From Calothrix membranacea FACHB-236 (GTDB lineage: Bacteria; Cyanobacteriota; Cyanobacteriia; Cyanobacteriales; Nostocaceae), in NCBI RefSeq assembly GCF_014696315.1, contig NZ_JACJPX010000024.1:40568-104567 (forward strand): a stretch of DNA of 64,000 nucleotides. The letters are read 5' to 3'. A model generated the notes under the pieces. It searched no databases. It was not told the origin of the DNA and was given only the letters and a program-made list of their open reading frames with translations. Of this stretch, positions 1 to 8,134 are shown one piece after another. Position numbers and translations under genes: made by a program. Positions within the stretch are counted from its first letter, which is position 1; every line of letters begins with the position of its first letter.

Positions 1-347
1 CTATATTCGCCATTATTTAAACTAATGAGAGTACCACCGCCAAAATATGCACCACATTCTAATAGAAAATTAGCATTTACTTGATTAAGTACATTAAAAA
101 TTTTTTGATGAAAGTCCCTGGCAAACATCTGCGTCCCTAACCATGAATCATAATATTTAGCTAAATTTTCCACAAATAATGCTTCTGTTTGGCTTAAATC
201 ACCTAAAATTCCTCGATAATGCCAGCCTCGCTCATATATTTTGAGCATTTCTAAAAGAGTAAGATTTTGTAAATCCGCTCTTTGCCAGCATAATTTTTCT
301 AAAAAAGGTAATTTGTCAGGAATTTTAATGTGAGGTGTAATTGTCAT
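1..347 (-). CDS. hypothetical protein, 3' end cut by the window edge
   Basis: The reading frame opens at the ATG whose complement ends at 347 and runs off the left edge after 115 codons without a stop. The product starts MTITPHIKIPDKLP and contains an aromatic-rich stretch (YERGWHYRGIL) around residues 38-48, then a segment ending in a glycine-rich loop (YFGGGTLISL) near the window edge. No signal peptide or membrane segment is visible. I do not recognise the family with certainty. Codon use and composition fit the neighbouring genes. The only neighbour in view is the repeat region upstream of it. Confidence 0.7.
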   Translation of the reverse strand, partial: MTITPHIKIPDKLPFLEKLCWQRADLQNLTLLEMLKIYERGWHYRGILGDLSQTEALFVENLAKYYDSWLGTQMFARDFHQKIFNVLNQVNANFLLECGAYFGGGTLISLNNGEY

Positions 348-402
348 AGGCCATTACATATAGCATGGGAAATTTTAGGTGCGCTACCCTTGGCTTGAGT
401 AA

Positions 403-493
403 TACAAAATCAAATAATGTTTGCGACACATCAATATATTCTAGAGGGCAAGGCAGTGCCTTGCCCCTACAATCTTTTGTATTCTTTTTTTAA
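403..493. repeat. dispersed repeat, copy 1 of a ~90-bp element
   Basis: The segment shares AATAATGTTTGCGACA, GGCAAGGC-type and CCTTGCCCCTACAATCT blocks, and the ATTCTTTTTT end, with 58051-58141 in the same order and spacing. The core contains a short inverted repeat (AAGGCAGTGCCTT). A degenerate relative of the core (GGGGCAATGCACTGCCATGCCC) may lie near 51280-51300. It is non-coding and of unknown function. Confidence 0.7.
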
Positions 494-508
494 ATCGGTA
501 CAACTTTT

Positions 509-781
509 GCTTTAATGTTTTCTTGTTTTGTTAAAGCTGTAGCAGCTTTCGTTAAAGCTGTAGCAGCTTTTGCTTTAACATTTCGGTGTTTCGCGCAAGC
601 TTTAGCAGCTTCTGCTTGAACATTTCGGTGTTTCGCGCAAGCTTTAGCAGCTTTTGCTTTAACGTTTTCGTATTCCGTTCAAGCTTTAGCAGCTTTTGCT
701 TTAACGTTTCCGTATTCCGCGCAAGCTTTAGCAGCTTTTGCTTGAACGTTTCCGTATTCCGCGCAAGTTGTAACGACTTCT
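509..781. repeat. tandem array of thirteen 21-bp units (42-bp higher-order period)
   Basis: Thirteen consecutive 21-bp units fill 273 bp. Two unit types occur: type A near gcgcaagctttagcagcttt and type B near gctttaacgtttccgtattc. They run B-A-A-B-A-B-A-B-A-B-A-B-A, giving a 42-bp period. There are no spacers, so it is not CRISPR. On the minus strand the units read as alanine/lysine-rich 14-residue repeats (AEYGNVKAKAAKAC) with one internal TGA. On the plus strand they read as VFRASFSSFCLNVS repeats. Neither reading has a convincing start signal. Confidence 0.85.
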
Positions 782-796
782 ATCTTGATATTTTGA

Positions 797-848
797 ACTT
801 AGGGACTTTCAGAACAGAAATTACCCAATTTACTCAGATTATATTTTA
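797..848 (-). repeat. dispersed ~50-bp 3'-flanking repeat, copy 1
   Basis: The sequence is alignable with 47559-47610 and, more weakly, with 3040-3088. The shared plus-strand blocks are AGGGACTT, CAGAA, AAATTA, AATTTACTCAGAT and ATATTTT. Each copy lies at or just downstream of the stop codon of a minus-strand gene and in the same orientation relative to it. This copy abuts the stop of the Hsp70-like gene. Confidence 0.65.
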
Positions 849-2768
849 TTGGATGAGGATGATTGCTTCTTTTACTTTGGTGGAAAGTGCAGCCTCTAAT
901 CCTTGCTCAACTTTGGCGATTAATTTGTCAAAAGCTTCTTGATTTGCTGTTAGTTGTTCTTGAAAAACTTGCTCTAACTCAGGCTGGATTCTCTCGCACA
1001 TTTCGTCAATTTTTTTGTCATTTAAAAAACTAGAACGCAACCAACCAGGAACATCTACATTGGCTTTGATTGCATCTTGTACACCTTTACGATTGAATTC
1101 CATTCCAGCTGCGATCGCAGAAGCACCATATACTAATGCGATGGGCCAGGTAAAATGTCCGGTGAGTACTAGGGTGATGATACTAGCAAGAGTACCGCCG
1201 CCAATGATAACGTTAACAATCAACCCTACAGTTTCGGCAAGAATTGCATCACCAATTCTTAATTCTGGGTTGACAAAAGCCGGGTCTATACTATCTTCAA
1301 ATCTTAAACTACTTCTAGGAATTTGAAACTTACGGCAGATGGGATCGGTTTCTGCGGCTAAGTCTGGTTGAATTTTTTTGTTAAACCAACTAATACATTG
1401 ATTGTTAATTATTTGCTGGGCAATATTCCCTTGCAACCAATCCTCTGCGCGATTTTTCATCGAGGTTTCTAAATCGCTTAAGGTCTTGATTTTATTTGTC
1501 TGCCAGTCTTTAATTCCTGGGCGTACTGCATTTTCAATTAAACCATTAGCTAGGGGCTGAGTTAACAATTCAATTAATTCGGGAATATGTCGCGAAATTA
1601 ATTCTTCTAGCTTGTTTGATTCTACCAGTTTGTTAACTTCTTGTTTAAAGGCAGTAGCCCGCAAATCCCATCGACCAACACGTGCTAAACCCAATGCTAT
1701 ACAACGTTCTGGTTCTGGGTCAGGTCGTAGTAAAGTTTCCGGTTCGGGAAAGATTTCTTGACAGATTTGGTGAGTAAATTTCATCCGCGATGCACCACCA
1801 GTCATCAGCAAAATTTTCGGTACAATTCCTTGTTTATCGAGTTGTTCTTTTGCTTCTTTGACTGCTTCACGAAATGCTTGCATCCAACTTTTTCCTTGCA
1901 ATGCAGCTAAAGGTTGATGCAAGATTTCCTCCATAATTAATTTATTAACTTGGGGGATAAAATAAATTTGTTCATTGATAGACTCAAAGCCACGGGCAAA
2001 TGATTGAGAATCGCTATATAGCTGTTCGTTAGAAAAGTAATCTTCTTTAGTTTTGCGACAAGCAAGTTCACAACGTGCTTGGTGATGGGGATATTCTGTA
2101 AAGACTTTCTCTAGTAAGTTTCTTTGCTCGTGTTGGGCAAGAGTGCGTTCAAAAATAGCTTTGTCAATTAATGATGCACCTAAGATATTACTACCAAAAT
2201 CTATAGGAATTTCCTGTAAACTTTTCACCAGGGTAAAATCTGTAGTTGAAGAACCAATATCAACAATTAATACTGAAGAAAGCAGTTTTTCATACTCTAA
2301 TTTCCCGGCTTCTTTGGCTTGCATAAAAGCAGCCCGTGATTCGGGGATAACATTGAGGAAATCAATCCCGGCTGATTGTAGTAGCTTTTGATATTCTATG
2401 CGATCGCTCACTAACCACCCAGAAGGACAACCAACATAAAAGTATGTAGTTTCGCCGCCTTCAATTTGTTTACTTTCTTTTAACAGGCGGTAGTAAGTTG
2501 CCACAAATGTGCTAATAGTTTCGCGATATTTAGCATCATTTTTGGGTTTTTCTTTGAAAGAAATTTCTAGTTGAGTAACCCCAGCTTGAATTAAAGCTTG
2601 TTCTCCAACAAGATAGCCCAATCGAGGATGCCAACCAAGGGCTGTAATTTGATTTTTCTTATTATTAACCTCTAGCATTTGTGGAGGTTCAATACTCTCG
2701 ACTATAGCTTTGGCTACAGCTGTTTCACCATGTCCTAAATCAAAACCGACTATTTCTAAAATTTCCAT
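846..2768 (-). CDS. Hsp70-like actin-fold ATPase with C-terminal membrane hairpin
   Basis: A 640-residue protein whose N-terminal half carries the actin/Hsp70 nucleotide-binding signatures: phosphate-1 loop GFDLGHGETAV near residues 8-18, phosphate-2 loop VDIGSSTTDF at 169-178, and an adenosine-type motif LLMTGGASRM near 325. The C-terminal part lacks a canonical Hsp70 substrate domain and instead has a hydrophobic pair around residues 530-575 (GLIVNVIIGGGTLASIITLV and a second helix), suggesting a membrane-anchored ATPase. I chose the ATG at 2768 because the six residues upstream are encoded by a short intergenic tandem repeat (ATGACCA-type). The role is unknown. The membrane protein upstream on the same strand may be a partner. 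Confidence 0.85.
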   Translation of the reverse strand: MEILEIVGFDLGHGETAVAKAIVESIEPPQMLEVNNKKNQITALGWHPRLGYLVGEQALIQAGVTQLEISFKEKPKNDAKYRETISTFVATYYRLLKESKQIEGGETTYFYVGCPSGWLVSDRIEYQKLLQSAGIDFLNVIPESRAAFMQAKEAGKLEYEKLLSSVLIVDIGSSTTDFTLVKSLQEIPIDFGSNILGASLIDKAIFERTLAQHEQRNLLEKVFTEYPHHQARCELACRKTKEDYFSNEQLYSDSQSFARGFESINEQIYFIPQVNKLIMEEILHQPLAALQGKSWMQAFREAVKEAKEQLDKQGIVPKILLMTGGASRMKFTHQICQEIFPEPETLLRPDPEPERCIALGLARVGRWDLRATAFKQEVNKLVESNKLEELISRHIPELIELLTQPLANGLIENAVRPGIKDWQTNKIKTLSDLETSMKNRAEDWLQGNIAQQIINNQCISWFNKKIQPDLAAETDPICRKFQIPRSSLRFEDSIDPAFVNPELRIGDAILAETVGLIVNVIIGGGTLASIITLVLTGHFTWPIALVYGASAIAAGMEFNRKGVQDAIKANVDVPGWLRSSFLNDKKIDEMCERIQPELEQVFQEQLTANQEAFDKLIAKVEQGLEAALSTKVKEAIILIQ

Positions 2769-2806
2769 ACTCTTGTTATTGGTCATTGGTCATTCGTCAT
2801 TGGTCA

Positions 2807-2974
2807 TTAGAGATAATTTATAAAGTAAACCTTAAATTGTAGGATGCGTTAGCGATAGCGTAACGCATCGATAAAGATGGTGCGTTACGGCTAAATTTCA
2901 TTGTCTCTAAGTCCGAAATCCTTGCACAGCCGTAACACACCCTACTTAATATTTACTTTATAAATAGCCTCTTA
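2807..2974. mobile_element. MITE-like element, copy 1
   Basis: This is a 168-bp non-coding element with imperfect terminal inverted repeats (left TTAGAGATAATTTATAAAGT, right end the complement of TAAGAGGCTATTTATAAAGT). Its internal block GGTGCGTTACGGCTAAATTT, continuing into CATTGTCTCTAAG and CAGCCGTAACACACCCTA, is nearly identical to 22749-22954. It has no transposase frame. It lies upstream of the Hsp70-like gene. Confidence 0.75.
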
Positions 2975-3039
2975 GTGTTTTGTCCTTTGTCAATGCAATG
3001 ACTAATAATAAATAACAAAGGACAACCTAATGTGTTTTT

Positions 3040-3088
3040 ACTTAGGGATTTCTATAAAATAATTCAATTTGCAACAGAGAATATTTTC
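3040..3088 (-). repeat. dispersed 3'-flanking repeat, copy 2 (diverged)
   Basis: ACTTAGGGATTTCTATAAAA, then AATTCAATTTGCA and ATATTTT, aligns with the copies at 797-848 and 47559-47610 but is more diverged. It lies 68 bp beyond the stop of the minus-strand gene ending at 3156. Confidence 0.45.
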
Positions 3089-3155
3089 TTTCTCCCCCCT
3101 GCTCCCTGCTCCCTGCTCCCCTGCCAAAAAAGCAATAATATATTTTGGAAGCCCC

Positions 3156-4067
3156 TTATGATTCTTTAACCTGGGAATACGCTGGTTCAATGACTCGACC
3201 GCGTCGCAGCAAGCGATCGCCTTTTAGCAGCGCTGGTGTTAAAGTAACGTAATCTTGGGTGTCAGGGTCGATACTCGGCTCAAAATCGAAATAATTGCGA
3301 TCGCTTGTGGGGTCGTTGGCTTTGTAAATTTGCGCCCGAATTCCCTGTTCCATTAAAATTTGGGGGAGAAGTTGCGTCAGTGCGATCGCCATTTGGGGTT
3401 TATCCAAAAATGATGCACCCATCAGCTTTTGCAAAAAACCCAACAACTCTGGAAGTTCTTCTATACCAGTCTCACCCGTTGATTTGTTTCCTTCTTCAAA
3501 TCTAGCAACTGCTAAGTCGATAGTGTTGAGTGCATCAGCCAGGTTATCTAACAAAATTTTGCTATCAACCCGCAGAGAAGGTTGAGATAATTTCAAAGTT
3601 TCTGCTGATGTTGAATTCTCTTCTGCATTGCTTTTATCGAGTTGTAGCACTACTTCTAAACCCAAAAGCACAGCAGTTAATAAAATCCCCATCCAAGCAC
3701 CAGGTGTAGTTTTACTTAAATAAAATAACCAAGCTACAATTCCTAAATAAAGCAGCACTTTGAGAAATTTGATAATTAATCTGTTGGCGGAAACTTTGCT
3801 AACTGGGTTAATAATTTGCTCTGCTTTTGTTGCAGTCATGGGTGCAAAATTTGCTGCTGCGAGATTGCTGATAGATTGTCTCAGCATATCTAGAAAAAAT
3901 GCCGCCAAGCGCACCTGTGTTAAATTTAGTTCACTAATGTAAACTCTTTCTAAATTATCTAATCGATTTTGAACTAGCTTAACTACAGCATCAATACTAT
4001 TAGCATTTTCAATATCTATCTGTAGTTGGTTGCGTTCTTCACTAAAAAGCGTGGTAATTTTTTTCAT
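3156..4067 (-). CDS. uncharacterised membrane protein, 303 aa
   Basis: The N-terminal 90 residues are charged and helical (repeated Leu/Asn/Glu heptads, possibly coiled coil). One or two transmembrane segments follow at about 98-140 (FLKVLLYLGIVAWLFYLS and MGILLTAVLLGLEVVLQL). The C-terminal half is soluble and ends with an FDFEPSIDPDTQDYVTL stretch. There is no signal peptide. It lies upstream of, and on the same strand as, the Hsp70-like ATPase, separated by a repeat-filled gap, so a functional link is possible but co-transcription is unproven. I do not recognise the family. Confidence 0.75.
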   Translation of the reverse strand: MKKITTLFSEERNQLQIDIENANSIDAVVKLVQNRLDNLERVYISELNLTQVRLAAFFLDMLRQSISNLAAANFAPMTATKAEQIINPVSKVSANRLIIKFLKVLLYLGIVAWLFYLSKTTPGAWMGILLTAVLLGLEVVLQLDKSNAEENSTSAETLKLSQPSLRVDSKILLDNLADALNTIDLAVARFEEGNKSTGETGIEELPELLGFLQKLMGASFLDKPQMAIALTQLLPQILMEQGIRAQIYKANDPTSDRNYFDFEPSIDPDTQDYVTLTPALLKGDRLLRRGRVIEPAYSQVKES

Positions 4068-4130
4068 AGTTTTTAAATATACTTTAAATATTACTAATAT
4101 TAGAGTAATTCAATTAGCAATTAAATTGCT

Positions 4131-4156
4131 GTAGGATGCGTTGTAACGCATCCTAC
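4131..4156. repeat. perfect short palindrome (GTAGGATGCGTT family)
   Basis: Arms GTAGGATGCGTT and AACGCATCCTAC flank a two-base centre. The same family appears at 8793-8818 and, diverged, at 57071-57103 and inside the MITE-like copies. Confidence 0.75.
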
Positions 4157-4199
4157 GCTTTTACGTTCCCAGGCGCTTCAAGGGTAAAAGGTTCAAGGT

Positions 4200-4273
4200 T
4201 TTTTATTTCCCATTCCCCATTCCCCATTCCCCATTCCCCATTCCCCATTCCCCATTCCCCATTCCCCATTCCC
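4200..4273. repeat. heptanucleotide tandem repeat (ATTCCCC)
   Basis: About ten head-to-tail copies of ATTCCCC or its phase variants. Short tandemly repeated heptamers of this kind are typical of heterocystous cyanobacterial genomes. Confidence 0.85.
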
Positions 4274-4776
4274 CTTTTTCCCTTAACCGACAAGTATTCC
4301 TCATAGCGAATCATTGTATTAATATATGCAGTCCATAAAGACTACTGATGCCAAATTCTTGCTTTGAGTACCACAAACGACATATTCTTGAGTTAAGAAG
4401 CGTGTCAAATTATTAAGAACACTAAAGCATAGTGTCAAAAATCATGGATGTGTTCAGAACATTCTCCAAATTTGTTCAATCCCAAAGAAAAACAAGAACT
4501 CCTTTTCTTGTCATCAGAGGTTGGGGAAATTACCTGATATCAAGGATTTCCTAAAATTTGCATATCCTGATTGTGGTTAAAGCTTTTTTTCATAGTAGGT
4601 AGTCAAGCATAATCAAATACAAGATTTCCTGGCGAATCAAGCGTTAGTATCTCTAACTTGCTAAAAAGTCTTGCGTTTTTTATTGAGTAAAAGACTGTAA
4701 TTAGCGTATATATTTTGCTTTTCTACTTATCAACATATTTCTGCAAAATTAATTAAGGTTAACCCTGACTTTACAG

Positions 4777-5121
4777 ATGATTCCTGTATTAGAAGCAAGT
4801 GTCTTTGCCACCATATTGTGCGGATTTTTTGGCATCATTCTCAAAAAAAATCTGGTGATGAAAATCGTCTCAATGGATGTCATGAGTACAGGGGTGATTG
4901 CCTATTACGTACTGATTGCATCACGGGAAGGCTTATTTACTCCAATTTTATCAACTGTCAACAAGGGCGCTTTTGCCGATCCAGTTCCCCAGGCTGTTAT
5001 CTTGACGGCGATTGTCATCGGCTTTTCGATTCAAGCTTTAATGCTGGTCGGTGTCATGAAATTGTCACGGGATAATCCCACCTTGGAAAGCAGTGAAATC
5101 GAGAAGAACAATACACCATGA
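4777..5121 (+). CDS. mrpC: Mrp antiporter subunit C (NuoK-like)
   Basis: A 114-residue membrane protein with three hydrophobic helices (about 3-22, 28-48 and 71-94), the normal size and layout for MrpC/MnhC. The last helix region has AVILTAIVIGFSIQALMLV, the characteristic NuoK/MrpC stretch. It would form part of the Mrp cation/proton antiporter in the cytoplasmic membrane, homologous to a complex I module. It is the first gene of a seven-gene operon, and its 3' end overlaps mrpD by 4 bp (ATGA), indicating translational coupling. Confidence 0.92.
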   Translation: MIPVLEASVFATILCGFFGIILKKNLVMKIVSMDVMSTGVIAYYVLIASREGLFTPILSTVNKGAFADPVPQAVILTAIVIGFSIQALMLVGVMKLSRDNPTLESSEIEKNNTP

Positions 5122-6545
5122 CTACCATTACACTCGCCTGGATCGCACTACCATTTTTGGTGGGTTTCGTAATTTATTTAGTCCCGAAGCTGGACAAATA
5201 CCTGGGAATAGCGATGGGTTTGGCTTCGGCTGGATATGCGGCGCAATTATTTTTGCAGCGATCGCCACTGGAATTAAAATTGCTGGATAACTTCGGTGTT
5301 ACTTTAACACTGGATGAATTGACTGCTTACTTTATTCTAACAAATGCCCTGGTAACGGTTGCAGTCATTCTCTACTGTTGGCAAAGTGATAAGACAGCTT
5401 TTTTTTACGCCCAAACCATGATGTTACATGGTAGCGTCAATGCTGCTTTTGCCTGTGCAGATTTTATCAGTTTATATGTGGCGTTAGAGGTCAGTGGAAT
5501 TGCGGCCTTTCTGTTAATAGCTTATCCCCGAACTGATAGGTCAATTTGGGTGGCTTTGCGCTATTTGTTTATCAGCAACGTTTCCATGCTGTTTTATCTG
5601 GTAGGCGCAGTACTGGCTTATCAAACAAATCATTCTTTTGCCTTTTCTGCCTTACGTGGCGCGCCACCAGAAGCTTTTGCCTTGATTGGCTTGGGATTAC
5701 TAGTCAAAGGTGGGGTGTTTGTATCGGGGTTATGGTTACCTTTGACTCACTCCGAATCGGAAACGCCAGTCTCAGCGTTACTGTCAGGAGTTGTTGTCAA
5801 AACCGGAGTTTATCCCTTAGTACGTTGTGCGCTGGCTTTGGATGAAATTGACCCCATCATCAGAATTTTTGGTGTAGGAACAGCACTTCTGGGAGTGTTC
5901 TACGCCATGTTTGAAAAAGATACCAAACGGATGCTGGCGTTTCACACTATTTCCCAGTTAGGTTTCATCTTAGCTGCCCCAGCAGTCGGGGGTTTTTATG
6001 CGCTGACACATGGCTTGGTAAAATCCGCACTATTTTTGATTGCGGGTGTTTTACCCAGTCGCAACTTCAAGGAACTGCAACACAAGCCTATTAATACCGC
6101 AGTTTGGATTGCCCTGGTTATTGCTAGCTTCTCCATATCCGGCTTTCCCTTATTATCTGGGTTTGGGGCAAAAGTTTTGACAATGAAAAATCTCGCACCT
6201 TGGCAAGTTATCGCCATGAATGTTGCAGCTTTGGGAACAGCAATATCTTTTGCCAAATTCATCTTTTTACCCCGTGGCGGTACAGGAGAAGTCAAACCCA
6301 GTTTTTGGCCTGGGGTAATACTGTTAATTGGTGGGCTGATTGTCGCAAATATTGCCTATTACGATGCTTATACTGTTGCGAATATCGTCAAACCACTTTT
6401 AACCATAGCAATTGGCTGGCTTGTATATTTTTTCATAGTGCAAAAATTAGCAATCAAGCTGCCTCGTGTACTGGAGCAATTTGACCATCTCATCGGTTTT
6501 ATGAGTCTGATGTTGGTACTACTTTTCTGGATGGTATTTCCCTAA
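5118..6545 (+). CDS. mrpD: Mrp antiporter subunit D (NuoL/M/N-like proton channel)
   Basis: A 475-residue protein with about 13-14 transmembrane helices. It shows the antiporter-type signature around residues 210-240 (LPLTHSESETPVSALLSGVV followed by a conserved Lys and Tyr-Pro), and the conserved glutamate in helix 5 (YVALEVSGIAAF). These residues form the proton path in complex I antiporter-like subunits. It overlaps mrpC by 4 bp. It is the only NuoL/M/N-type subunit in this operon, whereas many Mrp operons carry a second large one (MrpA, or a second MrpD). The next gene starts 117 bp downstream. Confidence 0.93.
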   Translation: MTTITLAWIALPFLVGFVIYLVPKLDKYLGIAMGLASAGYAAQLFLQRSPLELKLLDNFGVTLTLDELTAYFILTNALVTVAVILYCWQSDKTAFFYAQTMMLHGSVNAAFACADFISLYVALEVSGIAAFLLIAYPRTDRSIWVALRYLFISNVSMLFYLVGAVLAYQTNHSFAFSALRGAPPEAFALIGLGLLVKGGVFVSGLWLPLTHSESETPVSALLSGVVVKTGVYPLVRCALALDEIDPIIRIFGVGTALLGVFYAMFEKDTKRMLAFHTISQLGFILAAPAVGGFYALTHGLVKSALFLIAGVLPSRNFKELQHKPINTAVWIALVIASFSISGFPLLSGFGAKVLTMKNLAPWQVIAMNVAALGTAISFAKFIFLPRGGTGEVKPSFWPGVILLIGGLIVANIAYYDAYTVANIVKPLLTIAIGWLVYFFIVQKLAIKLPRVLEQFDHLIGFMSLMLVLLFWMVFP

Positions 6546-6662
6546 TTTCTGTAGATTTTTAATACACAACGCAAGCAGAAAAAACTTGTTTTTGAATTTA
6601 ACAATTTTGAGTACAAGCCTAGATTAATAGCAATTTTGAATTTTGAATTGGAGTGAAGCGAC

Positions 6663-7049
6663 TTGACTGGATATCTAAATATATTATTGCGGCTGGCTAT
6701 TTGGTTCTTACTCACTGCTAATTTTAGTGTGGCAAATATTATCATTGGTGTCAGTATTGCCCTGTTATTGCCACACAATCACCAATCACGAGAAAAATTA
6801 AAAGATTGGCTGCGGGCTTTGTGGCAAGGATTAAAAGCAATTCCCACCGCCTATATCGAAGCATTGCAAATCATTTTCCAGCCCCATACAGAAGAAGAAA
6901 TAGTCATGGAACGTGTTCCCGCCAGAAGAACACCCGGACTCATCTTTTTAGATATTTTCATTATTACCTTTACACCCAAAACCATTGTCGTGAAATATCA
7001 CGAAGATGGCTGGTATGAAGTCCACCGGATTCAACGGAGGAAAGCCTGA
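6663..7049 (+). CDS. mrpE: Mrp antiporter subunit E
   Basis: A 128-residue protein with an N-terminal membrane region (IWFLLTANFSVANIIIGVSI) and a C-terminal cytosolic half with TPKTIVVKYHEDGWYEVH, matching the MrpE/MnhE pattern. It begins with TTG at 6663, supported by a GGAGTG ribosome-binding site a few bases upstream and the absence of a better ATG before the first helix. Its stop overlaps the start of mrpF (TGATG), so the two are translationally coupled. Confidence 0.9.
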   Translation: MTGYLNILLRLAIWFLLTANFSVANIIIGVSIALLLPHNHQSREKLKDWLRALWQGLKAIPTAYIEALQIIFQPHTEEEIVMERVPARRTPGLIFLDIFIITFTPKTIVVKYHEDGWYEVHRIQRRKA

Positions 7050-7300
7050 TGAACCTGGTAGTAATTGCCATGATTTTGGCTTTACTTATACCCATCTACG
7101 AAGCATGGAAAAACGATCACGTTTGGCAAAAGATGTTGGCATTTGCCAGTATTTCTTCTAAAGCTTCCGTGATGATTTTGGTTGTCTCAGTCTTACGTGA
7201 TGACTGGATGATTGGCATTGTTGGGGTGATCATCCTGAGTGTGGGGAATGCGGCGTTAATGCTGCTGGCAAATGTACTAAAACGGATGAGTGATATATGA
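7049..7300 (+). CDS. mrpF: Mrp antiporter subunit F
   Basis: An 83-residue protein with three hydrophobic helices (1-18, 30-49, 55-75), the size and layout of MrpF/MnhF. Both ends overlap neighbours: the ATG shares a base with the mrpE stop and the TGA overlaps the mrpG ATG. The AGGAAAGCC stretch before the start can serve as ribosome-binding site. A role in antiporter assembly is inferred from the operon and family. Confidence 0.88.
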   Translation: MNLVVIAMILALLIPIYEAWKNDHVWQKMLAFASISSKASVMILVVSVLRDDWMIGIVGVIILSVGNAALMLLANVLKRMSDI

Positions 7301-7575
7301 TTAACGTTTTAAGTTATACCTGCATAATTATCGGTATTTGCTTCTGGTTTTGGGGAACATCATTTCTCTTGGGGAAGCGATCGCTTTTATTCAAGCTGCA
7401 TACTCTTTCGGTTTCCGATACCCTGGGTTCGATGAGTATCGTCTTTGGTTTGCTGCTGAAAATACCTAGAGAATGGCCATTGCTGATTCTTGGCATTCTT
7501 TGCTTGGCAATCTGGAATACAATGCTGGGTTACGTGTTGGCGTACTGTTCTACAAGTGGAGGTAATGATGACTAA
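7297..7575 (+). CDS. mrpG: Mrp antiporter subunit G
   Basis: A 92-residue protein with three membrane helices. The conserved pattern KLHTLSVSDTLGSMSIVFGLLL around residues 32-53 matches the 'R-L-H-x-x-x-x-x-D-T-x-G' core of MrpG/MnhG. It overlaps mrpF by 4 bp. Its stop at 7573-7575 overlaps the start of the next subunit, continuing the coupled operon. Confidence 0.9.
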   Translation: MINVLSYTCIIIGICFWFWGTSFLLGKRSLLFKLHTLSVSDTLGSMSIVFGLLLKIPREWPLLILGILCLAIWNTMLGYVLAYCSTSGGNDD

Positions 7576-8134
7576 ATACGATTTATTTATCTATTTCATC
7601 ACTGCCTTGCTGCCCTTGTCTGCTTGTATGCTGATAGTGCAAGTCAATCCCTACAATGCCTTAGTAATTCGGGGAATACTGGGAGCCGTAGCCGCATTAT
7701 TATATGTGCTTTTAGGCGCTGCCGATGTAGCTTTAACTGAAGCATTAGTAGGTACAATGCTGGCGATTACACTGTATGCGATCGCAGTCCGTTCATCCCT
7801 AGTCATGCGTCTGGGTATCATCCAAGATGGTGATGCTTTACCAGACAGCCATTTTGGGCAAATTACGGACGAGTTACGCAGAATTTTTAGCAAACGCCAC
7901 ATGCGCCTAGAACTCGTTCCCTACCCAAACGAACAAGCTTTAGAACGGGCGCTGTTAGATAAGGAAGTTCATGCTAGCTGTAGCAAACTTGAACAAAATG
8001 ATGAAAACTTCGCCTATCACACTGCTGTCAGGGTAAAACGAGTTTACGACATTATGCAAAGCGAACTTTCATTACCAGCAACCACCCTCACCTATGTAAA
8101 TACACCAGAGTTAGGGGAGGGGCATAAATCATGA
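7568..8134 (+). CDS. MbhD-like (MrpA C-terminal-type) antiporter subunit with cytosolic tail
   Basis: The frame extends further upstream, but the best start is the ATG at 7568 (or 7565), directly after the ribosome-binding site GGAGG at 7558-7562. The 188-residue product has three helices, including RGILGAVAALLYVLLGAADV and ALTEALVGTMLAITLYAIAV, which match the MbhD/DUF4040 domain found in the C-terminal region of MrpA. About 100 residues of charged cytosolic tail follow. It replaces part of MrpA; no full-length MrpA is present. It overlaps mrpB by 4 bp. Confidence 0.85.
   Translation: MTKYDLFIYFITALLPLSACMLIVQVNPYNALVIRGILGAVAALLYVLLGAADVALTEALVGTMLAITLYAIAVRSSLVMRLGIIQDGDALPDSHFGQITDELRRIFSKRHMRLELVPYPNEQALERALLDKEVHASCSKLEQNDENFAYHTAVRVKRVYDIMQSELSLPATTLTYVNTPELGEGHKS

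Larger units (their letters stand above)
348..845. other. gene-free stretch made of repeats
   Basis: About 500 bp between the partial left gene and the Hsp70-like gene. It holds a copy of a roughly 90-bp dispersed element (403-493), a 21-bp/42-bp tandem array (509-781) and a roughly 50-bp dispersed repeat ending at the next gene (797-848). The tandem array keeps several frames open because its period is a multiple of three, so open frames here are not good evidence for a gene. Confidence 0.7.
2769..3155. other. intergenic stretch with repeats
   Basis: This gap of about 390 bp between two minus-strand genes contains ATGACCA-type short repeats (2769-2806), a MITE-like element (2807-2974), a copy of the 3'-flanking repeat (3040-3088) and a pyrimidine-rich CCCTGCT repeat (3096-3123). 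No small gene is convincing here. Confidence 0.65.
4068..4776. other. long intergenic region upstream of the Mrp operon
   Basis: About 700 bp lie between divergent genes. A 26-bp palindrome sits at 4131-4156 and a 7-bp tandem repeat (ATTCCCC, about ten copies) at 4200-4273. The right 500 bp is AT-rich and presumably carries promoters for both sides. I found no coding frame with good start signals and no recognisable riboswitch. Confidence 0.6.

Noticed and set aside
509..781. CRISPR-like array
   Set aside because: Units are contiguous with no variable spacers and no cas genes are near.
586..942. Plus-strand frame with 14-residue VFRASFSSFC repeats
   Set aside because: It is a by-product of the 42-bp array whose period keeps frames open; it lacks a ribosome-binding site and overlaps the 3' end of the Hsp70-like gene.
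6546..6662. Remnant of a second MrpD-type gene between mrpD and mrpE
   Set aside because: Only about 117 bp, no frame or similarity to the large subunit.
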